Of a stretch of 64,000 nt of DNA, positions 18,073 to 26,444 are shown one piece after another. The DNA lies in NCBI RefSeq assembly GCF_047149785.1, contig NZ_BAAGBE010000001.1, positions 434,001-498,000 on the forward strand, read 5' to 3'. The notes under the pieces are model-generated. The model searched no databases, had not been told where the DNA came from, and worked only from the letters and a program-made list of their open reading frames with translations. The stretch comes from Nitrobacter sp047149785 (lineage in GTDB: Bacteria; Pseudomonadota; Alphaproteobacteria; Rhizobiales; Xanthobacteraceae). Within the stretch, counting starts at the first letter, position 1, and the number at the start of each line of letters is the position of its first letter. Both the position numbers and the translations under genes were made by a program.

Positions 18073-19620
18073 ATGAACGGTGCCGAAAGCCTGGTGCGGA
18101 CATTGGTCAAGGGCGGCGTCGAGGTCTGCTTCGCCAATCCGGGCACCTCCGAGATGCATTTTGTCGCGGCGCTGGATCGGGTGGAGGGCATGCGTTGCGT
18201 GCTCGGGCTGTTCGAAGGCGTGGCCACCGGCGCGGCCGACGGCTATTTCCGCATGACGGGCAGGCCTGCCTGTACGCTGCTTCATCTCGGCCCCGGTCTC
18301 GCCAATGGACTCGCCAATCTTCACAATGCCGGGAAGGCCGGTTCCGGCATCGTCAACATCGTCGGCCAGCACGCGGTTGACCACATCGCATACAATGCGC
18401 CGCTGACATCGGATATCGAGGGGCTGGCGCGGCCGATGTCGGGATGGGTCCGTACCTCGCCGGATTCGAAATCGGTCGCCTGCGACGGCGCGGCGGCGAT
18501 CGCGGCTGCGAAAGACTCGCCGCCGCAGATCGCGACGCTGATCCTGCCCGCCGATACTGCGTGGAACGAAGCGGACGGTATCGCCGCGGTGCCCGAGAAT
18601 TCGCAGGAACCGGGCTATTCGCAGCCGGCGGTCGATGCCGCGGCGAAAATCCTGCACAGCAACGGCCGAGAGACTCTGATGCTGCTCACAGGCGGCGCGC
18701 TGGGCGAGCGGGGACTGGCGCTGGCCGGCATGATCGCGGGCAGGACCGGCTGCAAGGTGATGGCGCAGACCTATAACGCGCGGATGGCGCGGGGCCGTGG
18801 TCGCTTTTCCATCGACCGGATTCCCTATGTGGTCGAGCAGGCATTGCGCGTTCTGAAGCCTTTCAGGACCATCATACTGGTCGAGGCCGACGATCCCGTC
18901 GCGTTCTTCGCCTATCCGGACAAGCCGAGTCTCTTGAAGCCCGAGGGCTGCGGCGTGCATCGCATGACGGCGCGCGGCGACAATTCGGTGGCCGCGCTGG
19001 AAGCGCTGGCGGACGCCGCAGGCGCGAGGCGAGCGGATATGAAGCCGCAGAAGCCGGCTGAACTCGTCGCGCCCACCGGACAACTCGATCACGCTTCCAT
19101 CGCGCAGGCGATCGCGATGGCCATTCCGGAAAATGCAATCGTCGTCGACGAATCGATCACGACGGGCCGCGGATTCTTTCCACCGACCGCCGCTGCTGCC
19201 CCCCATGACTGGCTGCAGAACATGGGCGGCTCGATCGGCTTTTCCACGCCGGCAGCGACCGGCGCGGCGGTGGCCTGTCCCGATCGCAAGGTGATCTGCC
19301 TGGTCGGCGACGGCAGCGCGATGTACACGCTGCAATCGTTGTGGACGCAGGCGCGCGAGGGCCTCGACGTCACCACCGTCGTTTTCTCAAATCGCATGTA
19401 TCAGATCTTGCGCGGCGAGTTCGACGGCGTCGGCGCCGGCGAGCCCGGCGAGCGCGCGATGGACATGCTGAGCCTCGATCGCCCAAGCCTCGACTGGGTG
19501 TCGCTTGCCAGGGGCATGGGCGTGCCGAACCGGAGCGTGACGACGGCGGGCGACTTCAACAAGGCGTTGGCGGAGGCGATGGCCGAGAAAGGACCGCGCC
19601 TGATCGAGGTACGGATGTGA
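18073..19620 (+). CDS. acetolactate synthase-like thiamine-diphosphate enzyme
   Basis: 515 residues. The three-domain ThDP-enzyme layout is clear: Pyr domain (FANPGTSEMHFVAALDRVEG with glutamate in FEGVATGAADGY), central domain, and PP domain with the ThDP motif GDGSAMYTLQSLWTQAREGL running to SNR near residues 412-440. It belongs to the acetolactate synthase large subunit-like group. A quinone-linked or decarboxylase role is possible, so the substrate is not assigned. Start at MNGAESL rather than 45 bases upstream, matching the family. Confidence 0.82.
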   Translation: MNGAESLVRTLVKGGVEVCFANPGTSEMHFVAALDRVEGMRCVLGLFEGVATGAADGYFRMTGRPACTLLHLGPGLANGLANLHNAGKAGSGIVNIVGQHAVDHIAYNAPLTSDIEGLARPMSGWVRTSPDSKSVACDGAAAIAAAKDSPPQIATLILPADTAWNEADGIAAVPENSQEPGYSQPAVDAAAKILHSNGRETLMLLTGGALGERGLALAGMIAGRTGCKVMAQTYNARMARGRGRFSIDRIPYVVEQALRVLKPFRTIILVEADDPVAFFAYPDKPSLLKPEGCGVHRMTARGDNSVAALEALADAAGARRADMKPQKPAELVAPTGQLDHASIAQAIAMAIPENAIVVDESITTGRGFFPPTAAAAPHDWLQNMGGSIGFSTPAATGAAVACPDRKVICLVGDGSAMYTLQSLWTQAREGLDVTTVVFSNRMYQILRGEFDGVGAGEPGERAMDMLSLDRPSLDWVSLARGMGVPNRSVTTAGDFNKALAEAMAEKGPRLIEVRM

Positions 19621-19653
19621 GATGCTGTGGAGCGCGTCGGTAAAGATCGGCCC

Positions 19654-19700
19654 GTTTTCTTCACGCGAACCGGTATCCACTTCGCTTGAAAACGCTATAA
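19654..19700 (+). repeat. dispersed repeat, 3' half only (copy D)
   Basis: CGTTTTCTTCACGCGAACCGG followed by TATCCACTTCGCTTGAAAACGCTATA, the tail module of copies A-C without its hairpin. It separates the ThDP-enzyme gene from the phosphatase gene. Confidence 0.7.
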
Positions 19701-19736
19701 ACGCGACAGGGACGCGCTATACGTGCGAGAGCCCCG

Positions 19737-20432
19737 ATGAGTCTGACCTATGTCATTCCCGACATTCATGGCCGCTTCGATCTGCTGTGCGAGGCGTTGC
19801 ACCGGATTCATGCCCACGCCGCCGGCAACGGCGGCACGTTGGTGATGCTCGGCGATTATGTCGACAAGGGGCCGGACAGCAGCAAGGTTATCGCAAGGCT
19901 GCGGCGCGGAATGCCGGACGGCTGGACCTTCGTTCCGCTCAAGGGAAACCACGATGCGATGATGGTCGCCGCGTGGCGCGATCCGGCACAGATGACGCGA
20001 TGGCTGGAGCACGGCGGCGACGCGGTTCTGGAATCCTACGGCGGCGATCCTTTCGTCATTCCGGAGGCGGACATCGCCTGGCTGGAGGCACGGCCGCTCA
20101 TGCATGTCGATGCGCACAGGGTCTATGTTCACGCCGGGCTCGATCCCGGCGTCGTGCTCGAAGCGCAGCTCGAGGCCACGCTGCTCTGGAAGCGCTATCC
20201 CAAAGGCGATGCGGCGGGCTTCGAGGGCCGCCATGTCGTGCATGGACACAATTCGTTCGTTCAGGGGCCGGAGTTGTACCAGGGCCGCACCAATCTTGAC
20301 ACCCGGTCATGGCGAACCGGTCGCCTCGTGACCGGTGTGTTCGACGACGCACTGCCCGGCGGACCCGTCGATTTCATCGTCGTTCACGGTCCGCGCCGGG
20401 CTCCGGCTGTTCCCGCCGCAACAATTGATTGA
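19737..20432 (+). CDS. PPP family metallophosphatase
   Basis: 231 residues. All metal-binding motifs of the PPP superfamily are present: PDIHGR (Asp9, His11), GDYVDKG (Asp40) and GNHD (Asn71, His72), plus VVHGHNS near the C-terminus. It resembles bacterial PrpA/ApaH-like serine/threonine phosphatases. Substrate unknown: phosphoprotein or dinucleoside polyphosphate are both possible. Cytoplasmic. Confidence 0.88.
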   Translation: MSLTYVIPDIHGRFDLLCEALHRIHAHAAGNGGTLVMLGDYVDKGPDSSKVIARLRRGMPDGWTFVPLKGNHDAMMVAAWRDPAQMTRWLEHGGDAVLESYGGDPFVIPEADIAWLEARPLMHVDAHRVYVHAGLDPGVVLEAQLEATLLWKRYPKGDAAGFEGRHVVHGHNSFVQGPELYQGRTNLDTRSWRTGRLVTGVFDDALPGGPVDFIVVHGPRRAPAVPAATID

Positions 20433-20465
20433 AATTGTGCCCGGCTTGTTTTGTGGGATACCTGA

Positions 20466-20768
20466 TTGTTTGTCTTGACGACCACGCGCGGCGCAGGTCT
20501 TTCGTGTGGCATGGACAAGGTCTCGGACTCGGTCACGAAACTGCAGGCGACGTTCCGCATCAAGGTGAACGGCGAGTCCGTCGCTATCTCCACGGTGGGG
20601 CAGGCCTATGATTTCATCACGCGCCTCAGCACCGCCGAATGGGGTGAGTTTCGCGCTCTGCACGAGGAGGCGCGCGCCGCGCTCGAAGCCGCCGCGGGCG
20701 ATGCGATGCTCAGCCGCAAGGCCACCGACGCGTTGCGGGCCCTGTTCGCGCGAACTCATCTTTTGTGA
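20466..20768 (+). CDS. DUF982 family protein
   Basis: 100 residues; the real start may be the ATG at 20511 (MDKVSDS), giving 85. The pattern VSTVGQAYDFI-like (ISTVGQAYDFITRLSTAEWG) followed by a helical ALEAAAGDAMLSRKATDALR matches DUF982, a small family expanded in rhizobia with no known function. Located between the phosphatase gene and tRNA-Val. Confidence 0.7.
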   Translation: MFVLTTTRGAGLSCGMDKVSDSVTKLQATFRIKVNGESVAISTVGQAYDFITRLSTAEWGEFRALHEEARAALEAAAGDAMLSRKATDALRALFARTHLL

Positions 20769-20836
20769 GAGACGAGGCCGAACCACGACGGGCCGGATCA
20801 CAATGGCGCCGCGGCCGCGATCCGCTGCCAGGCAAA

Positions 20837-20911
20837 TGGTGGGCGCACAAGGGATCGAACCTTGGACCTCTCCCGTGTGAAGGGAACGCTCTCCCGCTGA
20901 GCTATGCGCCC
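20837..20911 (-). tRNA. tRNA-Val (CAC anticodon)
   Basis: 75 nt on the minus strand, including encoded CCA. Acceptor stem GGGCGCA / TGCGCCC, D-arm GCTC-GAGC, anticodon stem TTCCC / GGGAG with loop TTCACAC (anticodon CAC), T-arm with GGTTCGATC. All arms pair. Confidence 0.93.
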
Positions 20912-20957
20912 TAAGTGCTGTAACAGCCGGAGTTTCTTACAGAATACATTGTGTATG

Positions 20958-21063
20958 TCCAGAGCCTTTTCGCTTCTGACGGAATCAGAAGCGGGTTCTA
21001 AGATTTTGATTTGACGTGCGTTTTCTTCATACGGACCGGCACCCGCTTTGCTCGAAAACGCCA
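20958..21063 (+). repeat. hairpin-bearing dispersed repeat, copy C
   Basis: CAGAGCC, stem CGCTTCTGA / TCAGAAGCG around CGGAA, then GATTTTGATTTGACGTGCG, TTTTCTTCATACGGACCGG and CTTTGCTCGAAAACGCCATGG. Same order of parts as copies A and B. Confidence 0.8.
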
Positions 21064-21126
21064 TGGCCTGAAACCGGCACAAACCCGCACTCTCCGCGTG
21101 GAATCGCGTCGAGTCCGAAGCTGATG

Positions 21127-21645
21127 TTAGTGTTTAGGCGCTTCGGCCAGGCTCTCAACGATCTTCGTGACGCAATCGTTCTTGGACAATTCGCTGGTAT
21201 CCAGCACTAAACGAGGGCTGGCCCACGTTTCGTAGTCGCGGCTTTGAACGCATTTCCAATCTGGCAGGTCAAGACCGACGATATCGCTTCGACGCGCCTC
21301 TATCCGCCGTCTGTGCTCAACCTGGTCTGAGCACACAATTTCCACGTTTAACAACTGTGCACTGCAGGTCTCTGCCACGTCAGACCACCACCTCCTCGTA
21401 AGCTCGACAGGATTCACGGTGTCGGCAATAACGTCGAGGCCGATTGTCAGATTGTCTTTCGCAACCGCGACGGCTGCTAGGTATCCAGCATCTTCGGCCG
21501 GATGGATTTGCAAGCTACTGCCTTTCAGCGCTGTCTCGATAGAGTCCACGCGTATATAGACTGCGCTGATTTCTTGCGCCAAGGCCCGGGCAACAGTCGT
21601 TTTGCCGACCCCTGGCAATCCTGAAAATGAGATCAAAACAGACAC
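21127..21645 (-). CDS. P-loop kinase-like AAA protein
   Basis: 172 residues. Walker A is SFSGLPGVGKTT (Gly9-Thr16), followed by YIRVDSIE and a DTVNP segment, the layout of small adenylate-kinase-like or chloramphenicol-phosphotransferase-like P-loop kinases. Substrate unknown. Base composition is clearly less GC-rich than the neighbours, and the gene is flanked by a repeat element and a tRNA, so recent acquisition is likely. Confidence 0.75.
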   Translation of the reverse strand: MSVLISFSGLPGVGKTTVARALAQEISAVYIRVDSIETALKGSSLQIHPAEDAGYLAAVAVAKDNLTIGLDVIADTVNPVELTRRWWSDVAETCSAQLLNVEIVCSDQVEHRRRIEARRSDIVGLDLPDWKCVQSRDYETWASPRLVLDTSELSKNDCVTKIVESLAEAPKH

Positions 21646-21705
21646 AACGTATCCAATAAAGACCGCCGGATCGGCAATGTGACCACGCAGGCTGGTCCTT
21701 TAGAA

Positions 21706-22977
21706 TTAACGCCCGCCGCGGGAGGTCTGGGATTGCAAGGCCCGGATGCGGTCGGCCAGAGAGCCGGCAGAGGGCATTGCGCCGTTGCCGCCTGCGCCGT
21801 TCGCGGCTTTCGCCGTCCTGGCCGGCGCTGCGTCAGCCGCCAAAATGGCCTTGATCGGGGAATCCGGTCCCTCGATGGTCATGGCCAGCCTGGCGACCTC
21901 GGCGGCGATGTCGTTGATGCGCTCGCGCAACAGCGCGTTTTCCATCTGTTCGGCCGTACCGGAGGATTTCGCCTGCTGCTGGATCACATTGATATCGCGC
22001 TGAAGTTTGGCCCGCTCGTCGTGAGCAGCGCGCAGCGCCCGTTCGGCTGCGATCATTTCGTTGCGCAGCCCATCGATGAGCGGAGACTTGCCGCCGGTTA
22101 GAGACGCGATTTCCTCGCGCAATTCGCTGATGGTGAGTTGCGCGGTCGCATTCGCCTTCCGTAGCGGACCGCTCTCCTGCTCACGCTCGGCCAGCATTCT
22201 GGTCTGGGCGGCGAGATGGCCTTCGAGCTCTCGGACACGGTTGCCGAGCCTTTCCGCGTCCTTGGCCTTGTCGATGAGCTGGCTGTCGATTTTGACGATG
22301 CGCTGGCTCAAATTCTCAATGTGGTTGCGCGCGTCGTCGCGCTCCCGGGCGGTGGCGGCCGTTTCGCCGCGCTGCCGCTCCAGCAGCGCTTGCGTGGCCG
22401 CGAAATCCTTTTCGACATCGTTGATGCGGTTTTGCAGCCGCTCGACCTGGGCGCGCACCACGAACAGTTCGGCCTGGCGGCTCTCCGCCGTCAGTGAGCG
22501 ATCCGACAGTTCCTGGCGGAGCCGGCCGAGCTCGGCCTGGCTTTGGGCGAGGGTCTGCTCGGCGCTCTGCAATGTTTCGGCCTTTGCGGCAAGCTCCTGT
22601 TCGGTGGACTGCAAATGCGCGCCGACCTTCTGCTCGTGCCCCTCGAGCTTGAATATCGCGGCGTTCTTGTCGCCGAGTTCGACCTTCAACCGGTTGATTG
22701 CGTCGGCCTTTTTGCCCAGTTCGGCGGACTGGCTGGCGGTCTTTCTCTTGAGCTGTTCGACGCTCATTTCCAGACGCCGCGCCGACATCGCGAATTCGGC
22801 CCGCAACTGATCCTTATCGGCCTGGATTTCGGCCATCGACAGCGGGGTCTCCGCTTCGAGGCGCTTGATGGTAAGGCGGACGGCGCGGTTGTGCACGAGC
22901 GGCATGATCATCAGTCCGCACAGCATCGAAACCAGAAAACCGATCGCCAGATACATGATCGACTCGACCATGGGCAA
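21706..22977 (-). CDS. membrane-anchored coiled-coil protein
   Basis: 423 residues. One membrane helix at residues 7-30 is followed by about 300 residues of nearly continuous heptad-patterned coiled coil rich in Glu, Ala, Gln and Leu. A low-complexity Ala/Gly linker and a short C-terminal helix (SLADRIRALQSQTSRGGR) end the protein. No catalytic motif. It is probably an inner-membrane scaffold facing the cytoplasm; length and layout resemble hypothetical proteins widespread in Bradyrhizobiaceae. Confidence 0.8.
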   Translation of the reverse strand: MPMVESIMYLAIGFLVSMLCGLMIMPLVHNRAVRLTIKRLEAETPLSMAEIQADKDQLRAEFAMSARRLEMSVEQLKRKTASQSAELGKKADAINRLKVELGDKNAAIFKLEGHEQKVGAHLQSTEQELAAKAETLQSAEQTLAQSQAELGRLRQELSDRSLTAESRQAELFVVRAQVERLQNRINDVEKDFAATQALLERQRGETAATARERDDARNHIENLSQRIVKIDSQLIDKAKDAERLGNRVRELEGHLAAQTRMLAEREQESGPLRKANATAQLTISELREEIASLTGGKSPLIDGLRNEMIAAERALRAAHDERAKLQRDINVIQQQAKSSGTAEQMENALLRERINDIAAEVARLAMTIEGPDSPIKAILAADAAPARTAKAANGAGGNGAMPSAGSLADRIRALQSQTSRGGR

Positions 22978-22987
22978 CGCTCCACTA

Positions 22988-23035
22988 GATCACGATGATT
23001 TTGGATCGAATCGATCCAAAATCATGAACGTGATC
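22988..23035. terminator. long perfect palindrome / bidirectional hairpin
   Basis: A 15-bp perfect inverted repeat, ATGATTTTGGATCGA / TCGATCCAAAATCAT, around one base (22995-23025). It is flanked by a second pairing GATCACG / CGTGATC (22988-22994 and 23029-23035). It lies just upstream of the coiled-coil gene start and downstream of eipA, both on the minus strand, so it could end the eipA transcript. It lacks a T-run and may equally be a dispersed palindrome or protein-binding site. Confidence 0.55.
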
Positions 23036-23226
23036 GATTCTAATAGTTTGAGCGGGATGCGGGCGGAAAACCGCACCACACTTTTCCTCATCCCGCTCTG
23101 GCCCGGATAAGGATTCGGCTACCATGCCACGAGCGGCCGGCAAAACGCCAGCGTCCCGCCTCGTGGCGCATTTTCCAGCGAGGTGGAATCCGGTCCGCAG
23201 GAAACGAGGGCGAAGCCGTCGGGAGT

Positions 23227-23856
23227 TCAGAACGGGTTCCAGGTCGCCCGCGGCGTGAATTTCAGGTAGCCGATACTGGCGCCGAGTCGTAGTCCGAGGC
23301 CGGAGCGGATCGGCACCAGCACGATGTTGTTCGCGGTCAGCGCCGTCATCCCGAAGCCGCCGACGATGTAGGCGGAGCCGTCGATGCCCGCGAAGCGCTG
23401 ATAGATCGCGTTCGTCGCCGGCAGGTTGTAAACCAGCGTCATGGTGCGGGCACCGTCGCCGCCCCAGTCGAAACCGACCGACGGGCCCTGCCAATAGACT
23501 TTGAGGTCACCGGCATTCTTGGTGTAGAGGGTGCCCTCGCCGTAGCGCAGGCCGGCGACGAAAGCGCCCGAGCCTTCCTCGCCCAGGATATAGCCGTTCG
23601 GCAGGCCCCATTGGCTCACGGCGCGCTCGATGACCGAGGCGAGGCCGCGAGAGACGTTGCCGAAGAAGCGGGTGCCGGATCTGAGCAATTCGTCAGACGA
23701 ATAATTGCCGGGACCGGCGTGCCGTTGTGGCGGAGGCAGCTGCTGCCCCTGAGGTGCTTCGTATGGCGGCGCCGATTGTTGGGCGGAGGCCGAAATGATC
23801 CAGAACGTCGTCACCCCAGCGAGCGCGACCGCTGCAAGACGCGGAATGAAGGTCAT
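23227..23856 (-). CDS. eipA: EipA family envelope integrity protein (DUF1134)
   Basis: 209 residues with a signal peptide ending near ASA-QQ, a Pro/Gln-rich linker, then the DUF1134 domain: SRGLASVIERAV, LRYGEGTLYTKNAGDLKVYW and GPSVGFDWGGDGART, ending WNPF. In Brucella this domain is EipA, a periplasmic beta-barrel protein needed for envelope integrity and controlled by CtrA. Control by CtrA here is only inferred. Confidence 0.85.
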   Translation of the reverse strand: MTFIPRLAAVALAGVTTFWIISASAQQSAPPYEAPQGQQLPPPQRHAGPGNYSSDELLRSGTRFFGNVSRGLASVIERAVSQWGLPNGYILGEEGSGAFVAGLRYGEGTLYTKNAGDLKVYWQGPSVGFDWGGDGARTMTLVYNLPATNAIYQRFAGIDGSAYIVGGFGMTALTANNIVLVPIRSGLGLRLGASIGYLKFTPRATWNPF

Positions 23857-23969
23857 GAAAATCCCCCCAAGATAGCGAAACTTGTGGCCGCGCCCTTAAC
23901 CCGATGCTGACGGGCGGCCAGTATGATGCAGCGATCGTCCCCTCGACTCGCACGTTATCCGCACCAACT

Positions 23970-24476
23970 ATGACGGCACGGCGGCAGGAAGGAAACGGCT
24001 TGCGCCTCGGAATAGTCGTGATTGCCTTGCTGGGGTGCGGGTTGGCCTGCTCCGGGGTCGACTTTGCGGCCAGGGCCGCCACCTCCGAGCGGGTCGTGAT
24101 CGACCGCTACACAGGTCTGGCGATCAGCGGGTTCGATCCCGTGGCTTTCTTTACCGACGCCCGCGCGGTGCAGGGCGACCCTGCCTTTGAGGTGTGGCAA
24201 GGCGGAGCCATCTGGCGCTTCAGCAATCCCGACAATCGAGCGTTTTTTGTCGCCAATCCGGACGTCTATAGTCCACGTTTCGGCGGCTATGATCCTGTAG
24301 ACATCGCGCGGGGCGTGACTTTCGCCGGAACCGCCCGGCTCTGGCTGATTGTCGGCCAGCGCCTTTATTTATTCGGCCATGAGGACAGTCGCGCGGCGTT
24401 CGCAGCCGATCCGGTGCGTTATCTGCATGACGCCACGCGTCGCTGGGTCGTGTTGAAGGAAACGCTGGCGCAGTAG
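23970..24476 (+). CDS. YHS domain-containing protein
   Basis: 168 residues from the ATG at 23970; an upstream ATG at 23904 is possible. A hydrophobic N-terminus ends in LLGCGLAC, which could be a lipobox-like or signal peptide. The YHS-like domain shows AISGFDPVAFFTD, FSNPDNRAFFVANPDVYSPRFGGY and AFAADPVRYL. YHS domains bind metal or haem in some proteins, but no clear ligand set is seen. Divergent from eipA. Confidence 0.7.
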   Translation: MTARRQEGNGLRLGIVVIALLGCGLACSGVDFAARAATSERVVIDRYTGLAISGFDPVAFFTDARAVQGDPAFEVWQGGAIWRFSNPDNRAFFVANPDVYSPRFGGYDPVDIARGVTFAGTARLWLIVGQRLYLFGHEDSRAAFAADPVRYLHDATRRWVVLKETLAQ

Positions 24477-24501
24477 GGGCGGTTCAGCTTGCAAGTTCGG
24501 G

Positions 24502-25374
24502 TTACGGCGCGACGGTGGGGTCGCCCCAGGCGATAAACTCCGGCACCAGAAATCCCGTGCGCGCTTCGCTGAAACGCAAGGGAACGCCAGCCCCGTCCGT
24601 GACCTTGCCGCCGGCGGCAACGACCAGGGCGTGACCGGCCGCGACGTCCCATTCGCAGGTCGGGGCGAGACGCGGATAGATATCGACTTCGCCCTCCGCG
24701 ATCCGGCAGAACTTGACGGCGGAGCCGAGCGGCCGGCGTACCGCACCGGGCCGGCTGTCGATGAAGGCGTCCGAGCGGCTGTCGCCGTGAGAGCGGCTGA
24801 CGGCGGCGATCCATGCGCCATGAGCGGGAAATGGCCGGGTTGCGATCGGCTCGGCTGCGCCGACGCGGCCGTCGGCCGCGACCGCGAGGCGCTGCGCGCC
24901 ATGGCCGACAAGACCTCGCCAGATCGTACCCAGCGCGGGCGCGCCGATGATGCCTAACAGCGGCATGCCGTCCGTCACGATCGCGAGATTGACGGTGAAT
25001 TCCTCGCGGCCGGCGATGAATTCCTTAGTGCCATCGAGCGGATCGATCACGAAAAGGCTGCCGGCATAAGGCGGCGCGGCAAGATGCACGCGCTCCTCCG
25101 ACAACAGCGCAATATCGGGACGAAGCCGCGCGAGCCCGTCTGCGATGATCCGGTCGGAGGCGAGGTCCGCCTCGGTCACGGGAGAGCCGTCAGCCTTGCC
25201 GCTGATCGTCATGCGATCGCGGCTGACCGAGAGAACGGCAGCGCCCGCTTTCGCCACCAGTGCGGTGAGGGCATTCATCAGCGCCGCAGCCGTTTGAGCG
25301 TCGATCACCGGCACGTTCGAGGGGTCCTTGCACGGCACGGCAGAGCGGCGGTGACCGCCTTGCGGTGGCAGCAC
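24502..25374 (-). CDS. cysQ: 3'(2'),5'-bisphosphate nucleotidase CysQ
   Basis: 290 residues from a GTG at 25374; a GTG at 25314 is an alternative start. Inositol-monophosphatase superfamily motifs are intact: SPVTEADLASD, LSEER, the metal site DPLDGTKEF, and the C-terminal CEWDVAAGHALV. CysQ hydrolyses 3'-phosphoadenosine 5'-phosphate from sulfate assimilation and so relieves its inhibition of RNA-processing enzymes. Cytoplasmic or membrane-peripheral. Confidence 0.9.
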   Translation of the reverse strand: MLPPQGGHRRSAVPCKDPSNVPVIDAQTAAALMNALTALVAKAGAAVLSVSRDRMTISGKADGSPVTEADLASDRIIADGLARLRPDIALLSEERVHLAAPPYAGSLFVIDPLDGTKEFIAGREEFTVNLAIVTDGMPLLGIIGAPALGTIWRGLVGHGAQRLAVAADGRVGAAEPIATRPFPAHGAWIAAVSRSHGDSRSDAFIDSRPGAVRRPLGSAVKFCRIAEGEVDIYPRLAPTCEWDVAAGHALVVAAGGKVTDGAGVPLRFSEARTGFLVPEFIAWGDPTVAP

Positions 25375-25482
25375 AGGCTCCGGCAGTGTATCAAGCCACC
25401 AAGGTCATTTGATTCGCCGGGTCCGCGCGCTGCGAATCCGGTTGCTGTGGATTTGCCGAAACGGATCCCAGGAGCAGGTATT

Positions 25483-26130
25483 ATGTCTGGCACGTCGTCT
25501 CCCGGTCCCGTTCCCGATATGCTCGAACTCGCGGCACTGCTGTGTTCGCGCGTCTGTCATGACCTCATTAGTCCGGTTGGCGCAATCGTCAACGGGCTTG
25601 AGGTGCTGGACGACAATCCGAAGCCGGACGATCGCGAATTCGCCCTCGATCTGATTCGCAAGAGCGCCAAAACCGCCTCGGCGCGGTTGCAGTTCTGCCG
25701 TCTCGCATTCGGCGCTGCGGGCTCGGCCGGCGCGCAGATCGATCTCGGCGATGCGCAGGCCATGGCGAAGGGCCATTTCGAGGATGGCAAGATCACGATC
25801 GCCTGGAATCTCCCGCGCCTGCTGTTGCCGAAGAACAGGGTGAAACTGCTGCTCAACTTGTTGGTGATCGCGCAGCAGATGATTCCTCGCGGGGGCGTGT
25901 TGAGCGCCGATCCGCTTGGCGAGGGCGAGGCGATGGGCTTTCAGATCACCGCCGCCGGAATGAACGCCCGCATCTCGCAGAATGTCGTTGATCTTCTCGC
26001 GTCCGGCGCCACCGGCACCGTCGATGCGCATGCGATTCAGCCCTACTACACCCGCCTGCTTGCTGAGGCCTGCGGTATCACCGTCGCGGTCGTCGCGGAG
26101 AGCGAGAAAGTGGTTGTGAGCGCCCGTTGA
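25483..26130 (+). CDS. chpT: histidine phosphotransferase ChpT
   Basis: 215 residues from the ATG at 25483 behind GGAGCAGG. The phosphorylated histidine is His26 in the DHp-like helix LLCSRVCHDLISPVGAIVNG, followed by a degenerate ATPase-like domain, as in Caulobacter ChpT. It relays phosphate from the hybrid kinase CckA to CtrA and CpdR. Here it sits directly upstream of the chemotaxis operon and 6 kb from ctrA, linking cell-cycle control to motility. Confidence 0.9.
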   Translation: MSGTSSPGPVPDMLELAALLCSRVCHDLISPVGAIVNGLEVLDDNPKPDDREFALDLIRKSAKTASARLQFCRLAFGAAGSAGAQIDLGDAQAMAKGHFEDGKITIAWNLPRLLLPKNRVKLLLNLLVIAQQMIPRGGVLSADPLGEGEAMGFQITAAGMNARISQNVVDLLASGATGTVDAHAIQPYYTRLLAEACGITVAVVAESEKVVVSAR

Positions 26131-26444
26131 GTTCGGCGTCGCCTGATAAGGTGAACGAATGGTTTCCAGGCTCGTCGAGATCAGCGCCAAGATTTTAATC
26201 CGGTTACCAGGTGCGCTCCTTTTCGTTGCTAAATCAACGTCAAACGCCCTGGCTCCGCATCGGCGAAAATCCCGACAGATGCAGCGAGATCGTTCGCCGG
26301 CGTTGCGCGGCGAGTCCACCGTACCGATCGTCGGGCGTATTCTTTTCCGTTTGCTCAACCAATATTAAATGCTTTGGGTTGAAATTGGCCCGGCCGAGAA
26401 GAGGCGCGACGACGTCGCCCCGGCAGTTCGAGGGCCAGAAGGCA
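26131..26444. other. upstream region of the che operon
   Basis: 314 bp between chpT and cheA, with AT-rich patches near 26190 and 26360. It presumably holds the che promoter. No exact -35/-10 pair or CtrA box could be assigned by eye. Confidence 0.4.

Noticed and set aside
17833..19335. 500-codon minus-strand ORF opposite the ThDP enzyme gene
   Set aside because: Antisense shadow; the sense frame carries complete ThDP motifs.
20837..21645. tRNA-Val plus the low-GC kinase gene considered as a tRNA-integrated island
   Set aside because: The kinase gene lies on the 5' side of the tRNA, no integrase is present and no repeat of the tRNA 3' end was found.
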